Positions 8,912 through 17,379 are shown, counted from the stretch's first letter. The stretch is 64,000 nt of DNA from Paenibacillus segetis (GCF_014639155.1 NZ_BMFT01000002.1:186001-250000); one strand, 5' to 3'. Notes: a model not told the origin generated them from the sequence alone. Numbers and translations: made by a program.

Positions 8912-9886
8912 ATGGATGAGCGTTTGCAATATGCCCCATGTGGGTATGTTTCTATAACACATGAAGGAGAGATCATGGATGTAAATCATACCTTCCTTGA
9001 TATTATGGGATATTCACGGGAAGATTTGGTGCAGCAACATTTTGAATCTATCATGTCTACGGCTAATAAGCTCATTTTCCATACTTATTTCTACCCTTTT
9101 ATCAATCTAAATGGACATGTAGAAGAAATGTTTATAAGTTTGAGAGATCGTAAAGGTTTGGCGATTCCTTTCTTGCTTAATGGTAGAAGGTTTGAGAAGG
9201 AAGGCGTGGAGATTATTGATTGCATATTGATGCAGATGGGCAAACGGATTGATTATGAGGTTGAAATTCGGACGGCGAAGCGGCAAATAGAAGAGGCCTA
9301 TTGGGAAAAAGACCAAGCGCTCGAAGAGTTGCAACAACTCCATGCCGAGATTGAACAGAAGCAGCAAGAGTTGATGGATTTAAATGCGGATTTATTAAAA
9401 CTATCTGTTACGGATAAGCTTACGGGCTTGAACAATAGAAGATTTTTCGAGGATAAGCTAGCAGAACAGATCGCCTTATATGGCAAGATTCAACAGCCCT
9501 TTTCACTGTATATTATAGACATAGACCATTTCAAAAAAGTGAATGACACGTGGGGACATCCCATTGGCGATCTAGTATTAGTGAGACTAGCGGAGATTTT
9601 GCAATCGCATGTCCGTAGCGAAGATATGGTTGCTAGGTTAGGGGGAGAAGAGTTTGTGCTGATCTTACCTAACTTAGATGCTGCTGAGTCCAAGCGAAGA
9701 GCCGAGGATTTGCGCCTTGCTGTAGAGAGGGCTACCTGGGAGACGGGAGACATCACGGTGAGTATTGGCATAGCAACGTATTCCCCAATGGATTCGGATG
9801 CAAGCATCCTGAAAAAAGCCGATTTAGCACTGTACGCTTCTAAAGAAAATGGAAGAAATCGCATAACACATATCATGGATTTGTGA
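8912..9886 (+). CDS. PAS-GGDEF diguanylate cyclase, probable RsbQ partner
   Basis: 324 residues. An N-terminal PAS domain (about 1-115) is followed by a coiled coil rich in Glu/Gln (about 120-160) and a GGDEF domain (165-324). The active-site motif is GGEEF (244-248). An RxxD inhibitory site, RSED, stands at 235-238, five residues upstream as in product-inhibited cyclases, so the enzyme should make c-di-GMP from two GTP and be feedback-limited. There is no membrane segment, so it is cytosolic. From memory, the PAS/coiled-coil half resembles that of RsbP, the RsbQ partner, with the phosphatase replaced by a cyclase. It probably forms a two-gene operon with the RsbQ-like gene. Confidence 0.93.
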   Translation: MDERLQYAPCGYVSITHEGEIMDVNHTFLDIMGYSREDLVQQHFESIMSTANKLIFHTYFYPFINLNGHVEEMFISLRDRKGLAIPFLLNGRRFEKEGVEIIDCILMQMGKRIDYEVEIRTAKRQIEEAYWEKDQALEELQQLHAEIEQKQQELMDLNADLLKLSVTDKLTGLNNRRFFEDKLAEQIALYGKIQQPFSLYIIDIDHFKKVNDTWGHPIGDLVLVRLAEILQSHVRSEDMVARLGGEEFVLILPNLDAAESKRRAEDLRLAVERATWETGDITVSIGIATYSPMDSDASILKKADLALYASKENGRNRITHIMDL

Positions 9887-9887
9887 G

Positions 9888-9960
9888 TGGGACAAGGGGA
9901 CAGGCACCTTGTCCCATTTTTGTTGGGATAGAGTGGGACAAAGAACCTGTCCCCCTGTCC
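9888..9960. repeat. GGGACA-family repeat, inverted pair
   Basis: Unit one, TGGGACAAGG / CCTTGTCCCA (9888-9916), is followed after 18 bases by a second unit in opposite orientation (about 9934-9960, GGGACAAAGAACCTG...CTGTCCC). The pair fills the entire gap between two convergent stop codons. Two palindromes in opposite orientation recall the BIME arrangement of REP sequences. Confidence 0.9.
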
Positions 9961-10692
9961 CTATTTTACCGCGGAGAGGATGAGGAACATAGGTCTGCGA
10001 TTCTCATCTTTCATTAGGGGATCACTCTGTAACATCTCATCGGAAGGTATCGGCTCTTTAACGGCTTTTATGGTGAATCCGGTCTCAATTAAGTTATTCA
10101 TGTAGGTTGAAATGGTACGGTGATATTTAATCACGTTATCGGTTAAGAAGGTGGTTTGGCGTAATCCCTCGGATTGATAATGATCTACAGGCCAATGTAG
10201 GCGGTTGCCTTGATCATCGACAAACCAGTCTTGTTCATTGCGAGAAGTAAAGATAGGATGCTCAACTGAGAAGATGAAGGATCCGCCAGGCTGTAGGCAG
10301 TCATAGACCTTTTGGCAGATGGCCTCAAACGATTCGATATAATGAAAAGCCAATGAACTGATGACCACATCAAATTGTGAGTTGGCGAATTCAATATCTT
10401 CAATCGGCATTTGTGTATACGTAATTGCTGGATCATCGGTTAGCTCTGCAGCGGTTTGCAGCATTTTTTCGGAAATATCTACGCCTATCACCGAGCTTGC
10501 CTGCTGCTCACGGGCATATCGGCAATGCCAGCCAAAACCGCAGCCAAGATCCAGCACGCTTTTATTCCGCAACTCAGGAAGTAATGCCTTTAGTACATGC
10601 CATTCGCCTGCACCCTCTAGTCCTTTGGTTGAGCGGGGCATTTGTTTATAGGCAGAGAAAAAATTGGAATCATCGTATTTGTTCTGTTTCAT
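9961..10692 (-). CDS. Class I SAM-dependent methyltransferase
   Basis: 243 residues from the ATG at 10692 (TAGGAG 10 bases upstream); a GTG at 10701 is too close to that site. The SAM-binding motif I is VLDLGCGFG (46-54), with later segments typical of the Methyltransf_11/25 fold (VIGVDIS, FDVVISSLAFHYI). It is soluble. The substrate cannot be told; small-molecule or quinone-type methylation are both possible. Its stop codon touches the repeat pair and its promoter side carries another repeat pair, so it is an isolated single-gene unit. Confidence 0.88.
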   Translation of the reverse strand: MKQNKYDDSNFFSAYKQMPRSTKGLEGAGEWHVLKALLPELRNKSVLDLGCGFGWHCRYAREQQASSVIGVDISEKMLQTAAELTDDPAITYTQMPIEDIEFANSQFDVVISSLAFHYIESFEAICQKVYDCLQPGGSFIFSVEHPIFTSRNEQDWFVDDQGNRLHWPVDHYQSEGLRQTTFLTDNVIKYHRTISTYMNNLIETGFTIKAVKEPIPSDEMLQSDPLMKDENRRPMFLILSAVK

Positions 10693-10756
10693 TGGATACA
10701 CGTCTCCTAAAGTTTGCCTAAGCCTATGCTAACTGAAATACATCGCAGCTTCAAGG

Positions 10757-10811
10757 TGGGACAGGTTCTTTGTCCCAAAAAAAGAGGGACAAGGGCCTTC
10801 CCCCTGTCCCT
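10757..10811. repeat. GGGACA-family repeat, inverted pair
   Basis: TGGGACAGGTTCTTTGTCCCA (10757-10777, written in two parts: TGGGACAGGTT, CTTTGTCCCA) is followed by GGGACAAGGGCC...CCTGTCCC (10786-10810). The second unit ends 10 bases before the aldo/keto reductase stop codon and may terminate that transcript. Confidence 0.88.
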
Positions 10812-10820
10812 CCACATATA

Positions 10821-11666
10821 TTAAAAATCAAAGTTGTCCGGATCCGGGCCAACGCGAAGATCTTGGTTCAAACCATCAATCTGAGCCATATCTTCTGGTG
10901 AGAGCTCAAAATCAAACAGTGCCGCATTTTCGATAATCCGATGCTCTTTTGTAGACTTTGGAATCGTTACAACACCGTGTTGCAGATCCCAACGCAAAAT
11001 CACTTGAGCAATCGATTTATTATGCTTATCGGCAATTTCTTTGAGGATAGGCTGATCGAGCAGCTGACCTTGCATCAAAGGAGACCATGCTTCCATTTGA
11101 ATCCCCTGTTCTTTGCAGAAACCCATCAGCTTGGTTTGAGTTAATCGTGGGTGGAATTCCACTTGGTTCACCATCGGTTTAATTGTAGCTGTCTTCATCA
11201 ATTCAACGATGTGATGGATTTGGAAATTGCTTACCCCAATGGCTTTTACACGACCCTCTTTATATAAGGTCTCCAAAGCTCTCCATGCTTCTTGAAATTT
11301 ACCTTCTACAGGCCAATGAATCAGATATAGGTCCAGATACTCCAGACCGAGTTTGCTGAGACTTGCCTCGTAGGCTGCTAGTGTGGATTCGTATCCTAGA
11401 TCAGCATTCCAAACTTTTGAAGTCACAAAGAGATCTTCTCTTGGGATATTGTTCTCAAGCATGGCTTGTTTAATGCCTTCTCCAACACCCTGTTCATTGC
11501 CATAAATAGCGGCGGTGTCGATACTGCGATAACCATGTTTGATTGCTGCTTTAACAGCCTCGACTAGCTCCGCACCTTCCTCTACTTTAAATACGCCGAG
11601 CCCAAACCACGGCATTTGAATACCATTGTGTAATGTTGTTGTGTCTTGTAAGTTTTGTACGATCAT
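10821..11666 (-). CDS. Aldo/keto reductase (AKR5-like, YvgN/YtbE type)
   Basis: 281 residues with the full catalytic tetrad Asp50, Tyr55, Lys84 and His117 in the standard contexts (SIDTAAIYGNE, TSKVW, YLIHWPV) and the C-terminal nucleotide-binding segment IPKSTKEHRI. It reduces aldehydes or ketones with NADPH. It lies 17 bases after the MFS transporter gene on the same strand, so the two form an operon that faces the HxlR regulator. Methylglyoxal or other reactive-carbonyl detoxification is plausible but inferred. Confidence 0.93.
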   Translation of the reverse strand: MIVQNLQDTTTLHNGIQMPWFGLGVFKVEEGAELVEAVKAAIKHGYRSIDTAAIYGNEQGVGEGIKQAMLENNIPREDLFVTSKVWNADLGYESTLAAYEASLSKLGLEYLDLYLIHWPVEGKFQEAWRALETLYKEGRVKAIGVSNFQIHHIVELMKTATIKPMVNQVEFHPRLTQTKLMGFCKEQGIQMEAWSPLMQGQLLDQPILKEIADKHNKSIAQVILRWDLQHGVVTIPKSTKEHRIIENAALFDFELSPEDMAQIDGLNQDLRVGPDPDNFDF

Positions 11667-11683
11667 TGAAAAACCTCCTAATG

Positions 11684-12877
11684 TTAGATTGTAATTTTAT
11701 TATCTTTTCGATCCAAAGAACGTGCCCAGCCGGTCAAAATGACGGCCCCGAGAACCATCAACGCTCCAACCCATGCAGTATGAACAAGTCCAATGGAGTC
11801 GGTAACGACACCACCTAAATATGCCCCAATGGCGATGCCAGCATTAAATGCAGCAATATTAACAGCAGAAGCAACATCTACTGCTTTCGGAGCATATCGT
11901 TCAGCCAGCGTAACTACATACACTTGTAGTCCCGGTACATTCATAAAAGCTAACAAACCCATAAAGAAGATCGTTATAAGACCGGCAATTTTATAGGGGG
12001 CTGTGAATGTTAGGACGAGCAGTACGATAGCTTGGAAAATAAACATATAGAACAGGGCCGTAGTAGGCTTACGGTTTGCAGCTTTTCCTCCAATAACGTT
12101 ACCGATGGCAATGGCAATGCCGTATAGCAAGAGAATCACCGCTACCGTACTTTCCTTAAATCCGGTTATATCATGTAACAAGGGGGATAAATAAGTAAAG
12201 ACAACAAACGTCCCTCCGTACCCTATGGCTGTAATAACGAAAGCCAGCAGTAAACGCCCATTCGTCACTAGTTTGAGCTGGTCACGAAGCGGCGTTTTGG
12301 TTCCTTTACGCAAATCAGAAGGAATCAATATCATATTGGCTATGAAAGCCAATATACCAATGATCACGATCCCAATAAAGGCGGCACGCCAACCCCAGTG
12401 TTGCCCGATCATCGTACCTAAGGGTACTCCTGTAACGGTAGCGACGGTCAGTCCAGAGAACATAATAGCTATGGCACTGGCTCTACGATTTTCGGGTACG
12501 AGGTCAGCTGCGATGGTTGAACCTATCGACATAAATACGCCATGAGAAAATGCAGAGATAACGCGAGCTACCAGTAAAATACCTACTCCACTAGCCGTAG
12601 CTGCTAAGCTATTACCCACAATAAAGACGATCATAATCCAGAATAATAAAGATTTCCGAGGAACCTTTGTGGTCAATGACGTTAAGATAGGGGCTCCAAA
12701 AGTTACCCCCAATGCATACAAGGTAACAGTTAAAGCTGATGTTGTGACAGATATATTTAAGTCTTCAGCGATAAGGGGGAGTAACCCCACGCTAATGAAC
12801 TCTGTTGTCCCAATCGCGAATGCACTTATGGCTAATGCAAGGAGTGCAAGTGTACTTCTTCGTTTATCAAGGTGCAT
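11684..12877 (-). CDS. MFS transporter (DHA1 family, YdhP/AraJ-like)
   Basis: 397 residues, about twelve membrane segments. The opening TTEFISVGLLPLIAEDLNIS is typical of DHA1 drug/sugar efflux proteins of the YdhP/AraJ group. The start ATG is preceded by AGGGAG at 8 bases. It is first gene of the operon with the aldo/keto reductase, divergent from hxlR across an intergenic region carrying a repeated operator. Efflux of a toxic compound sensed by the HxlR protein is the likely role. Confidence 0.9.
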   Translation of the reverse strand: MHLDKRRSTLALLALAISAFAIGTTEFISVGLLPLIAEDLNISVTTSALTVTLYALGVTFGAPILTSLTTKVPRKSLLFWIMIVFIVGNSLAATASGVGILLVARVISAFSHGVFMSIGSTIAADLVPENRRASAIAIMFSGLTVATVTGVPLGTMIGQHWGWRAAFIGIVIIGILAFIANMILIPSDLRKGTKTPLRDQLKLVTNGRLLLAFVITAIGYGGTFVVFTYLSPLLHDITGFKESTVAVILLLYGIAIAIGNVIGGKAANRKPTTALFYMFIFQAIVLLVLTFTAPYKIAGLITIFFMGLLAFMNVPGLQVYVVTLAERYAPKAVDVASAVNIAAFNAGIAIGAYLGGVVTDSIGLVHTAWVGALMVLGAVILTGWARSLDRKDNKITI

Positions 12878-12960
12878 GAGTATAACTCCCTTAGTGTTAG
12901 TGTGGAATAACCGGCCGGTAGATGCTATTATGAGATACTTGGGGGATAATGAACAGTACG

Positions 12961-13010
12961 CACTTTAAAGTGATATAGGTACTAAAAAGTAATATAGGCA
13001 CTAGAAAGTG
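12961..13010. promoter_or_regulatory. Three evenly spaced HxlR-type operator palindromes
   Basis: Three 12-bp palindromes of form NACT-N4-AGTN occur at 12961-12972 (CACTTTAAAGTG), 12980-12991 (TACTAAAAAGTA) and 12999-13010 (CACTAGAAAGTG). Their start-to-start spacing is exactly 19 bp both times, and the last two lie in perfect tandem 19-bp units. They end 28 bases before the hxlR start and face the MFS/AKR operon, so they are likely bound by the HxlR protein to control both directions. Confidence 0.75.
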
Positions 13011-13038
13011 CCTATGAACCGATTGGGAGGATGAATTT

Positions 13039-13401
13039 GTGGTTACTAAGAAATACAACATATCAGTGGAAGCGACCCTGGAGGTTATCGGGGGGAAATG
13101 GAAGTGTGTCATCCTGTGTCATCTAACACATGGCACAAAAAGGACAAGTGAACTAAAGCGGCTTATGCCCGCTATTACACAGAAAATGTTGACTCAGCAA
13201 CTACGGGAATTAGAGCAGGATGGCATTGTGAACCGAATTGTCTACAATCAAGTTCCTCCTAAAGTGGAATACGAGCTTAGTGAATATGGATGGAGTCTGA
13301 AATCAATATTGGATTCGCTTTGCACTTGGGGGGAGAACCATATTATTAAAGAGTACGGCGATAAGTTCGCTGTCTTAGAAGACAATGTGCTAAATAATTA
13401 A
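13039..13401 (+). CDS. HxlR family transcriptional regulator
   Basis: 120 residues. Starts at GTG 13039 with GGGAGG 8 bases upstream; the nearby ATG at 13031 is out of frame. The winged-helix HxlR domain covers nearly the whole protein (LEVIGGKWKCVILCHL, ITQKMLTQQLRELEQDGIV, KVEYELSEYG). Cys23 and Cys27 lie in the first helix region; several HxlR relatives (YodB, HypR) sense electrophiles by cysteines, though those sit at other positions. It is divergent from the MFS-AKR operon and probably regulates it and itself. Confidence 0.93.
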   Translation: MVTKKYNISVEATLEVIGGKWKCVILCHLTHGTKRTSELKRLMPAITQKMLTQQLRELEQDGIVNRIVYNQVPPKVEYELSEYGWSLKSILDSLCTWGENHIIKEYGDKFAVLEDNVLNN

Positions 13402-13421
13402 TGTAACGTGAGGAATAGATC

Positions 13422-14159
13422 ATGCTCATTTCTAATTATTTGCAAAGGTATAAGGAGACGCTGCTCTTGCTCCCTAAGGATACGATGTTATCTAAAGAAG
13501 ACCTGTTGGTTGATGAGTTATTAATGGAGCGTAATGGTACCCTTGAGATGTATTACGCACCACACAATGAGTATATTAATCCCTCCGCAAGAGTGATTAT
13601 TGTAGGAATAACGCCGGGTTGGACACAAATGAGAATAGCCATTCAAGTAGCAGTTAAAGGTCTAATAGTTGGCTTATCAGATGAGGAAGTATGTAGAGGA
13701 GCAAAAGAGGCAGCGAGATTCGCCGGGACTATGAGAAATAACTTGATTAACATGCTAGATACACTTGATTTGCATCAACAGTTGAACATCGCTTCCTGTG
13801 AAGAATTGTTCAAGGAGAATCAAGGTCTGCTGCATACCACTTCTTTATTGCGATTTCCGGTATTCTTTAAGAAGAATAATTATAGTGGAACCCATCCAAA
13901 TTTAATCTCATCCCCATATCTAAAGGAATTTGCTCTAGTGTCTCTTCGTGAAGAGCTTAGCATCATGAAACATGCGCTAATCATTCCATTAGGCAAAACG
14001 GCGGAGAGTGTCCTTCAGCTCCTAGTAGGAGAAGACAAGCTGGATGCTAAAGCGTGTTTATGGGGATTTCCTCATCCATCAGGAGCCAACGGACATCGAC
14101 ATAAGCAGTTTGCCGACCATCAAGACCATATGAAAAGGATAGTAAAGGATCTATTCTAG
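13422..14159 (+). CDS. Uracil-DNA glycosylase-fold protein, function unknown
   Basis: 245 residues. Two segments match the UDG superfamily layout: RVIIVGITPGWTQM (58-70), like the GxxPG motif of the first active-site loop, and GFPHPSGANGHR with His218-Pro-Ser, like the HPS motif near the C-terminus. No clear Asp/Asn replaces the usual catalytic residue after GITPG, so it may not be a base-excising enzyme. It starts 20 bases after hxlR and may be co-transcribed with it. I do not recognise a named member. Confidence 0.6.
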   Translation: MLISNYLQRYKETLLLLPKDTMLSKEDLLVDELLMERNGTLEMYYAPHNEYINPSARVIIVGITPGWTQMRIAIQVAVKGLIVGLSDEEVCRGAKEAARFAGTMRNNLINMLDTLDLHQQLNIASCEELFKENQGLLHTTSLLRFPVFFKKNNYSGTHPNLISSPYLKEFALVSLREELSIMKHALIIPLGKTAESVLQLLVGEDKLDAKACLWGFPHPSGANGHRHKQFADHQDHMKRIVKDLF

Positions 14160-14310
14160 AGTAATTTAAGCGGCTCTATTTACTGTTTGGAGGAATGTTT
14201 CAGACTAATCCAGCCAAGGACTATTTTGGATGATCCAAATTCATTGCTTTTTTGAATATCAGTTGATACGATAAGCTCTTACATGTATATAAAAAGGAGT
14301 TAGTTCATCC

Positions 14311-15675
14311 ATGTTACGTAAAGCGAGAGGTTGGCTGGAACAACGGTCACCTGCTCAGGTTATAGGCGGATATTATTTACTAGCTGTAATAGTATCGATC
14401 CTCTTATTTAGTATCCCGGCCGTGCACAAGCCTGGGGTTCATGTGACTTTTTTTGATACTGTCTTTACAGCGGTGAGTGTAGTGAGTGATACCGGTCTAG
14501 GTGTATTCAACGTTTCGGAAACTTATAGTGGATTTGGTTATTTCGTCATTATGCTCGTCTTGCAATTTGGTGGTATTGGCATTATGGCGATGAGTACATT
14601 TTTCTGGCTCCTTATGGGTAGAAAAATTGGGCTGAAAGAACGCCGACTGATCATGGTAGACAATAACCAGTTCGAATTATCGGGTCTCGTACAACTAGTG
14701 AAAGAAATCCTGAAAATTATTGTCTTAACTGAGCTTATAGGGGGACTGATTTTTGGATTTTATTTTTTGCGTTATTTTCCAACCTGGGAGGAAGCATTTC
14801 TTCAAGGCTTATTTGCTTCTGTCAGTGCGACCACCAATGCGGGTATGGATATAACCGGTGAATCACTTATTCCTTTTGCGGGTGACTATTTTGTGCAACT
14901 GGTGACGATTATACTGATCATTTTTGGAACCATTGGGTTTCCTGTTTTAATTGAAGTGAAGAACTTTCTTTCTAGAAAAAGAAACCATGCGGAAGGCCCT
15001 TTTCGCTTTTCTTTATTTACGAAGTTGACGACATTCACGTATGCGATTCTTCTTTTAATAGGGACCATTTTTATATTCTTATTCGAATATCAACACTACT
15101 TTAAAGGTATGTCGTGGCATGAGAGCTTTTTCTATGCATTCTTTCAAGCGGCAACGACGAGAAGTGCCGGGCTAACTACCATGGACATCAATGAGTTTTC
15201 GATGCCAACGCACTTGCTAATGAGCTTTCTTATGTTTATTGGTGGGTCCCCTAACTCTGTGGGGGGTGGGATTCGCACGACGACATTTGCACTTAACATC
15301 TTATTTATTTATCACTTTGCTAAAGGAAACCGTGATATCAAGATTTTTAACCGAGAACTTCATGAAGATGATGTGCTGAAATCACTGGCCATTACGTTAT
15401 TAGCTATTATTATGTGCTGTATGTCTGTGATTGCTATAAGCATTTCCGATAGCGGACAAGATCTTATTGCGATTCTTTTGGAGGTATGTTCAGCCTTCGG
15501 TACGGTAGGATTGTCGACGGGGATTACTCCAGAGCTTAGTCCTTTTGCGAGATGTTTGCTGATGATTTTGATGTTCATTGGTAGAATTGGACTAACGTCT
15601 TTCTTATTTATCATTGGCGGCAAACAAAAGAAAGCCAAGTTCCATTATCCAAAAGAAAGAGTAATTACAGGGTAA
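14311..15675 (+). CDS. TrkH/KtrB family K+ uptake channel subunit
   Basis: 454 residues with the fourfold-repeated MPM fold of Trk/Ktr channels. Four selectivity-filter-like loops are visible: SVVSDTGLGVFN, SATTNAGMDITG, AATTRSAGLTTM and SAFGTVGLSTGI. The length matches KtrB/KtrD. The cytosolic RCK partner (KtrA/KtrC) is not next door, so it must be encoded elsewhere, as for KtrC/KtrD in Bacillus. The 150-base upstream gap holds a small TTTGGATGATCCAAA dyad (14232-14246) but no recognisable c-di-AMP riboswitch. Confidence 0.92.
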   Translation: MLRKARGWLEQRSPAQVIGGYYLLAVIVSILLFSIPAVHKPGVHVTFFDTVFTAVSVVSDTGLGVFNVSETYSGFGYFVIMLVLQFGGIGIMAMSTFFWLLMGRKIGLKERRLIMVDNNQFELSGLVQLVKEILKIIVLTELIGGLIFGFYFLRYFPTWEEAFLQGLFASVSATTNAGMDITGESLIPFAGDYFVQLVTIILIIFGTIGFPVLIEVKNFLSRKRNHAEGPFRFSLFTKLTTFTYAILLLIGTIFIFLFEYQHYFKGMSWHESFFYAFFQAATTRSAGLTTMDINEFSMPTHLLMSFLMFIGGSPNSVGGGIRTTTFALNILFIYHFAKGNRDIKIFNRELHEDDVLKSLAITLLAIIMCCMSVIAISISDSGQDLIAILLEVCSAFGTVGLSTGITPELSPFARCLLMILMFIGRIGLTSFLFIIGGKQKKAKFHYPKERVITG

Positions 15676-15739
15676 TCCGTAACCTTTTTGCGCCCCCTTG
15701 GCACTTACTATCATACGGAAAGAAAGGAGTGCGAGGGGC

Positions 15740-17296
15740 ATGATTCAGCATATCGAAGCCGCAAAGCTGGGGGATGAACTGGCTTTTGAACATATTGTTC
15801 GGCATTATACCGGGATGGGAATAACGATTGCGTATGAAAAGCTGCGTGATAATCAATTAGCAGAAGATGCCGTCCAAGAGGCTTTCACAGAAGCGTTTCT
15901 GCATTTGGACAAGTTGCGTACAGCAGATGCTTTCCCAGGATGGTTCAAAGTTATTGTTGTTAGGCAATGTTATCGTATCTTGCGTAGACAACAGCATGAT
16001 AAAGTTCCATATGATGAAGCAGTTCACTCGGTAGAGTCACCTACAAATGTCGCTGAACTTATTGAGCAAAGAGAAATGCAACAACTCATTCACGACTCTA
16101 TCGCCAAATTAACATCCAATATGAGAATTGCGGTTCAATTATTTTATTTCCAGGGGTATTCACTGAAGGAAATTTCATTAGTTCTGGGTGTATCTGTTCC
16201 CGTATTGAAGAAGCGAATCTTTGATGCTCGCCATAAGCTCAAAGGAGCATTGCCCGTAGCCGATTTGATCTCCGTATTTCATCATCTACATGAAGGAGGA
16301 CAACGCATGTTACACATTGTAAATGGGGATTCGGTAGCGGAGAGGTTGCGAGAAGGCGTGGTAGACGGGGATATTCTCGTATGGAGAGAGGTCTACCCGC
16401 ATGGTCCTGTATTTGTAGATCCTGCGATATCTAATCATCGTACCGTTCGAGCACAGTATTTAGAGCAAACGTTGGGCGTGCCAAAAGGGGATTTTATTCA
16501 GAGTAGTGAGGATCAGGAGAAGGTTCTGGCTGATTTTCAAAAGTACGACGAGGTTGTGTTATGGTTCGAGCATGATTTATTTGATCAGTCGATGTTATGC
16601 TATTTGCTCCATTGGTTCTCGCAGCAGCATTTGGGCACAATGAAGCTGAGCTTATTGTGCATCGGAGAATATCCCGGAATCGAAGTATTTCGCGGGTTAG
16701 GACAACTATCTGCGGAACAGCTAGGAACGTTATCGGGAACCTGGAGAACGATCGGGGCTCCAGAGCTGGAACTTGGTAAAGCTTTGTGGCAGGCCTATGC
16801 TTCTCAAGACCCTATGCGGCTGCAACAGATGCTCACTGAAGATACTTCCGCATTGCCCTTTGCGCATGACGCATTTGAGGCTCATTTATCGCGATTTCCT
16901 TCAACGTACAATGGACTTGGTGTAGTAGAACAGACAACGCTTGAGATGGTTCATGCTGGAATAAATACGCCTCATGAATTGTTTCGAAATGTGGGAAATA
17001 AGCTTCATGTTCTAGGAATGGGGGATCTGGAATACTGGTATCTTCTACAGAAGATGTCTCAAGATCCGTGCCCACTACTGCAAATGGATGATTTAACGGT
17101 ACGTCCTACCTTTAATGAACCGACGACGCCAGTTCATAACGCTGAAGTTGCGCTCACAGAACTAGGCATGGCGGTAATGAACGGACAAGAGGACTGGGTT
17201 GTAACGAAGGGCATAGATCAATGGTATGGCGGGGTACATTTGCTGGGGAAATCTCCTCAGTGGCGTTGGGATTCTGCCAATAAAACGCTTCAGTAG
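15740..17296 (+). CDS. ECF-type sigma factor fused to DUF1835 domain
   Basis: 518 residues from the ATG at 15740 (AAAGGAG 10 bases upstream). Residues 1 to about 180 are a sigma-70 region 2/4 protein (ENQ-type core LAEDAVQEAF, FPGWFKVIVVRQCYRILRR; region 4 helix YSLKEISLVLGVSVPVLKKR). From residue 190 a DUF1835 domain begins (MLHIVNGDSVAERL, DGDILVWREVYPHGP), followed by the C-terminal domain that usually accompanies it. The second part starts at an ATG with a perfect ribosome site, so it may also be made alone (see separate entry). Sigma proteins direct RNA polymerase; DUF1835 has no settled function. No anti-sigma gene is adjacent, so the DUF1835 tail may regulate the sigma part. Confidence 0.88.
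   Translation: MIQHIEAAKLGDELAFEHIVRHYTGMGITIAYEKLRDNQLAEDAVQEAFTEAFLHLDKLRTADAFPGWFKVIVVRQCYRILRRQQHDKVPYDEAVHSVESPTNVAELIEQREMQQLIHDSIAKLTSNMRIAVQLFYFQGYSLKEISLVLGVSVPVLKKRIFDARHKLKGALPVADLISVFHHLHEGGQRMLHIVNGDSVAERLREGVVDGDILVWREVYPHGPVFVDPAISNHRTVRAQYLEQTLGVPKGDFIQSSEDQEKVLADFQKYDEVVLWFEHDLFDQSMLCYLLHWFSQQHLGTMKLSLLCIGEYPGIEVFRGLGQLSAEQLGTLSGTWRTIGAPELELGKALWQAYASQDPMRLQQMLTEDTSALPFAHDAFEAHLSRFPSTYNGLGVVEQTTLEMVHAGINTPHELFRNVGNKLHVLGMGDLEYWYLLQKMSQDPCPLLQMDDLTVRPTFNEPTTPVHNAEVALTELGMAVMNGQEDWVVTKGIDQWYGGVHLLGKSPQWRWDSANKTLQ
16293..16309 (+). promoter_or_regulatory. Internal ribosome site and ATG before DUF1835
   Basis: AAGGAGG (16293-16299) stands 7 bases before an in-frame ATG (16307) exactly where standalone DUF1835 proteins begin. 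It would give a separate protein of 329 residues. This suggests two ancestral genes whose frames joined when the sigma stop codon was lost, or deliberate production of two products. Confidence 0.75.
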
Positions 17297-17333
17297 GGAC
17301 AGGTGGACAGGATTCTTCTCCCACCTTGGTCCC
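17296..17333. repeat. GGGACA-family repeat, diverged unit
   Basis: GGGACAGGTGGACAGG at 17296 is followed by CCACCTTGGTCCC ending at 17333. It begins on the last base of the sigma-DUF1835 stop codon. The arms are less perfect than at 6155. Confidence 0.75.
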
Positions 17334-17344
17334 AAGGAGGGTAG

Positions 17345-17379
17345 CCCCTGAAACCAAGCGGTTTTAGGGGTTTCTTTTT
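17345..17379 (+). terminator. Intrinsic terminator
   Basis: CCCCTGAAACC pairs with GGTTTTAGGGG (one G-T pair) across an AAGC loop and is followed by TTTCTTTTT. It terminates the sigma-DUF1835 transcript, so the nearby GGGACA repeat is not needed for that. Confidence 0.9.

Noticed and set aside
14160-14310. c-di-AMP (ydaO) riboswitch before the K+ channel
   Set aside because: The leader is only 150 bases and lacks the conserved ydaO blocks; only a small dyad is seen.
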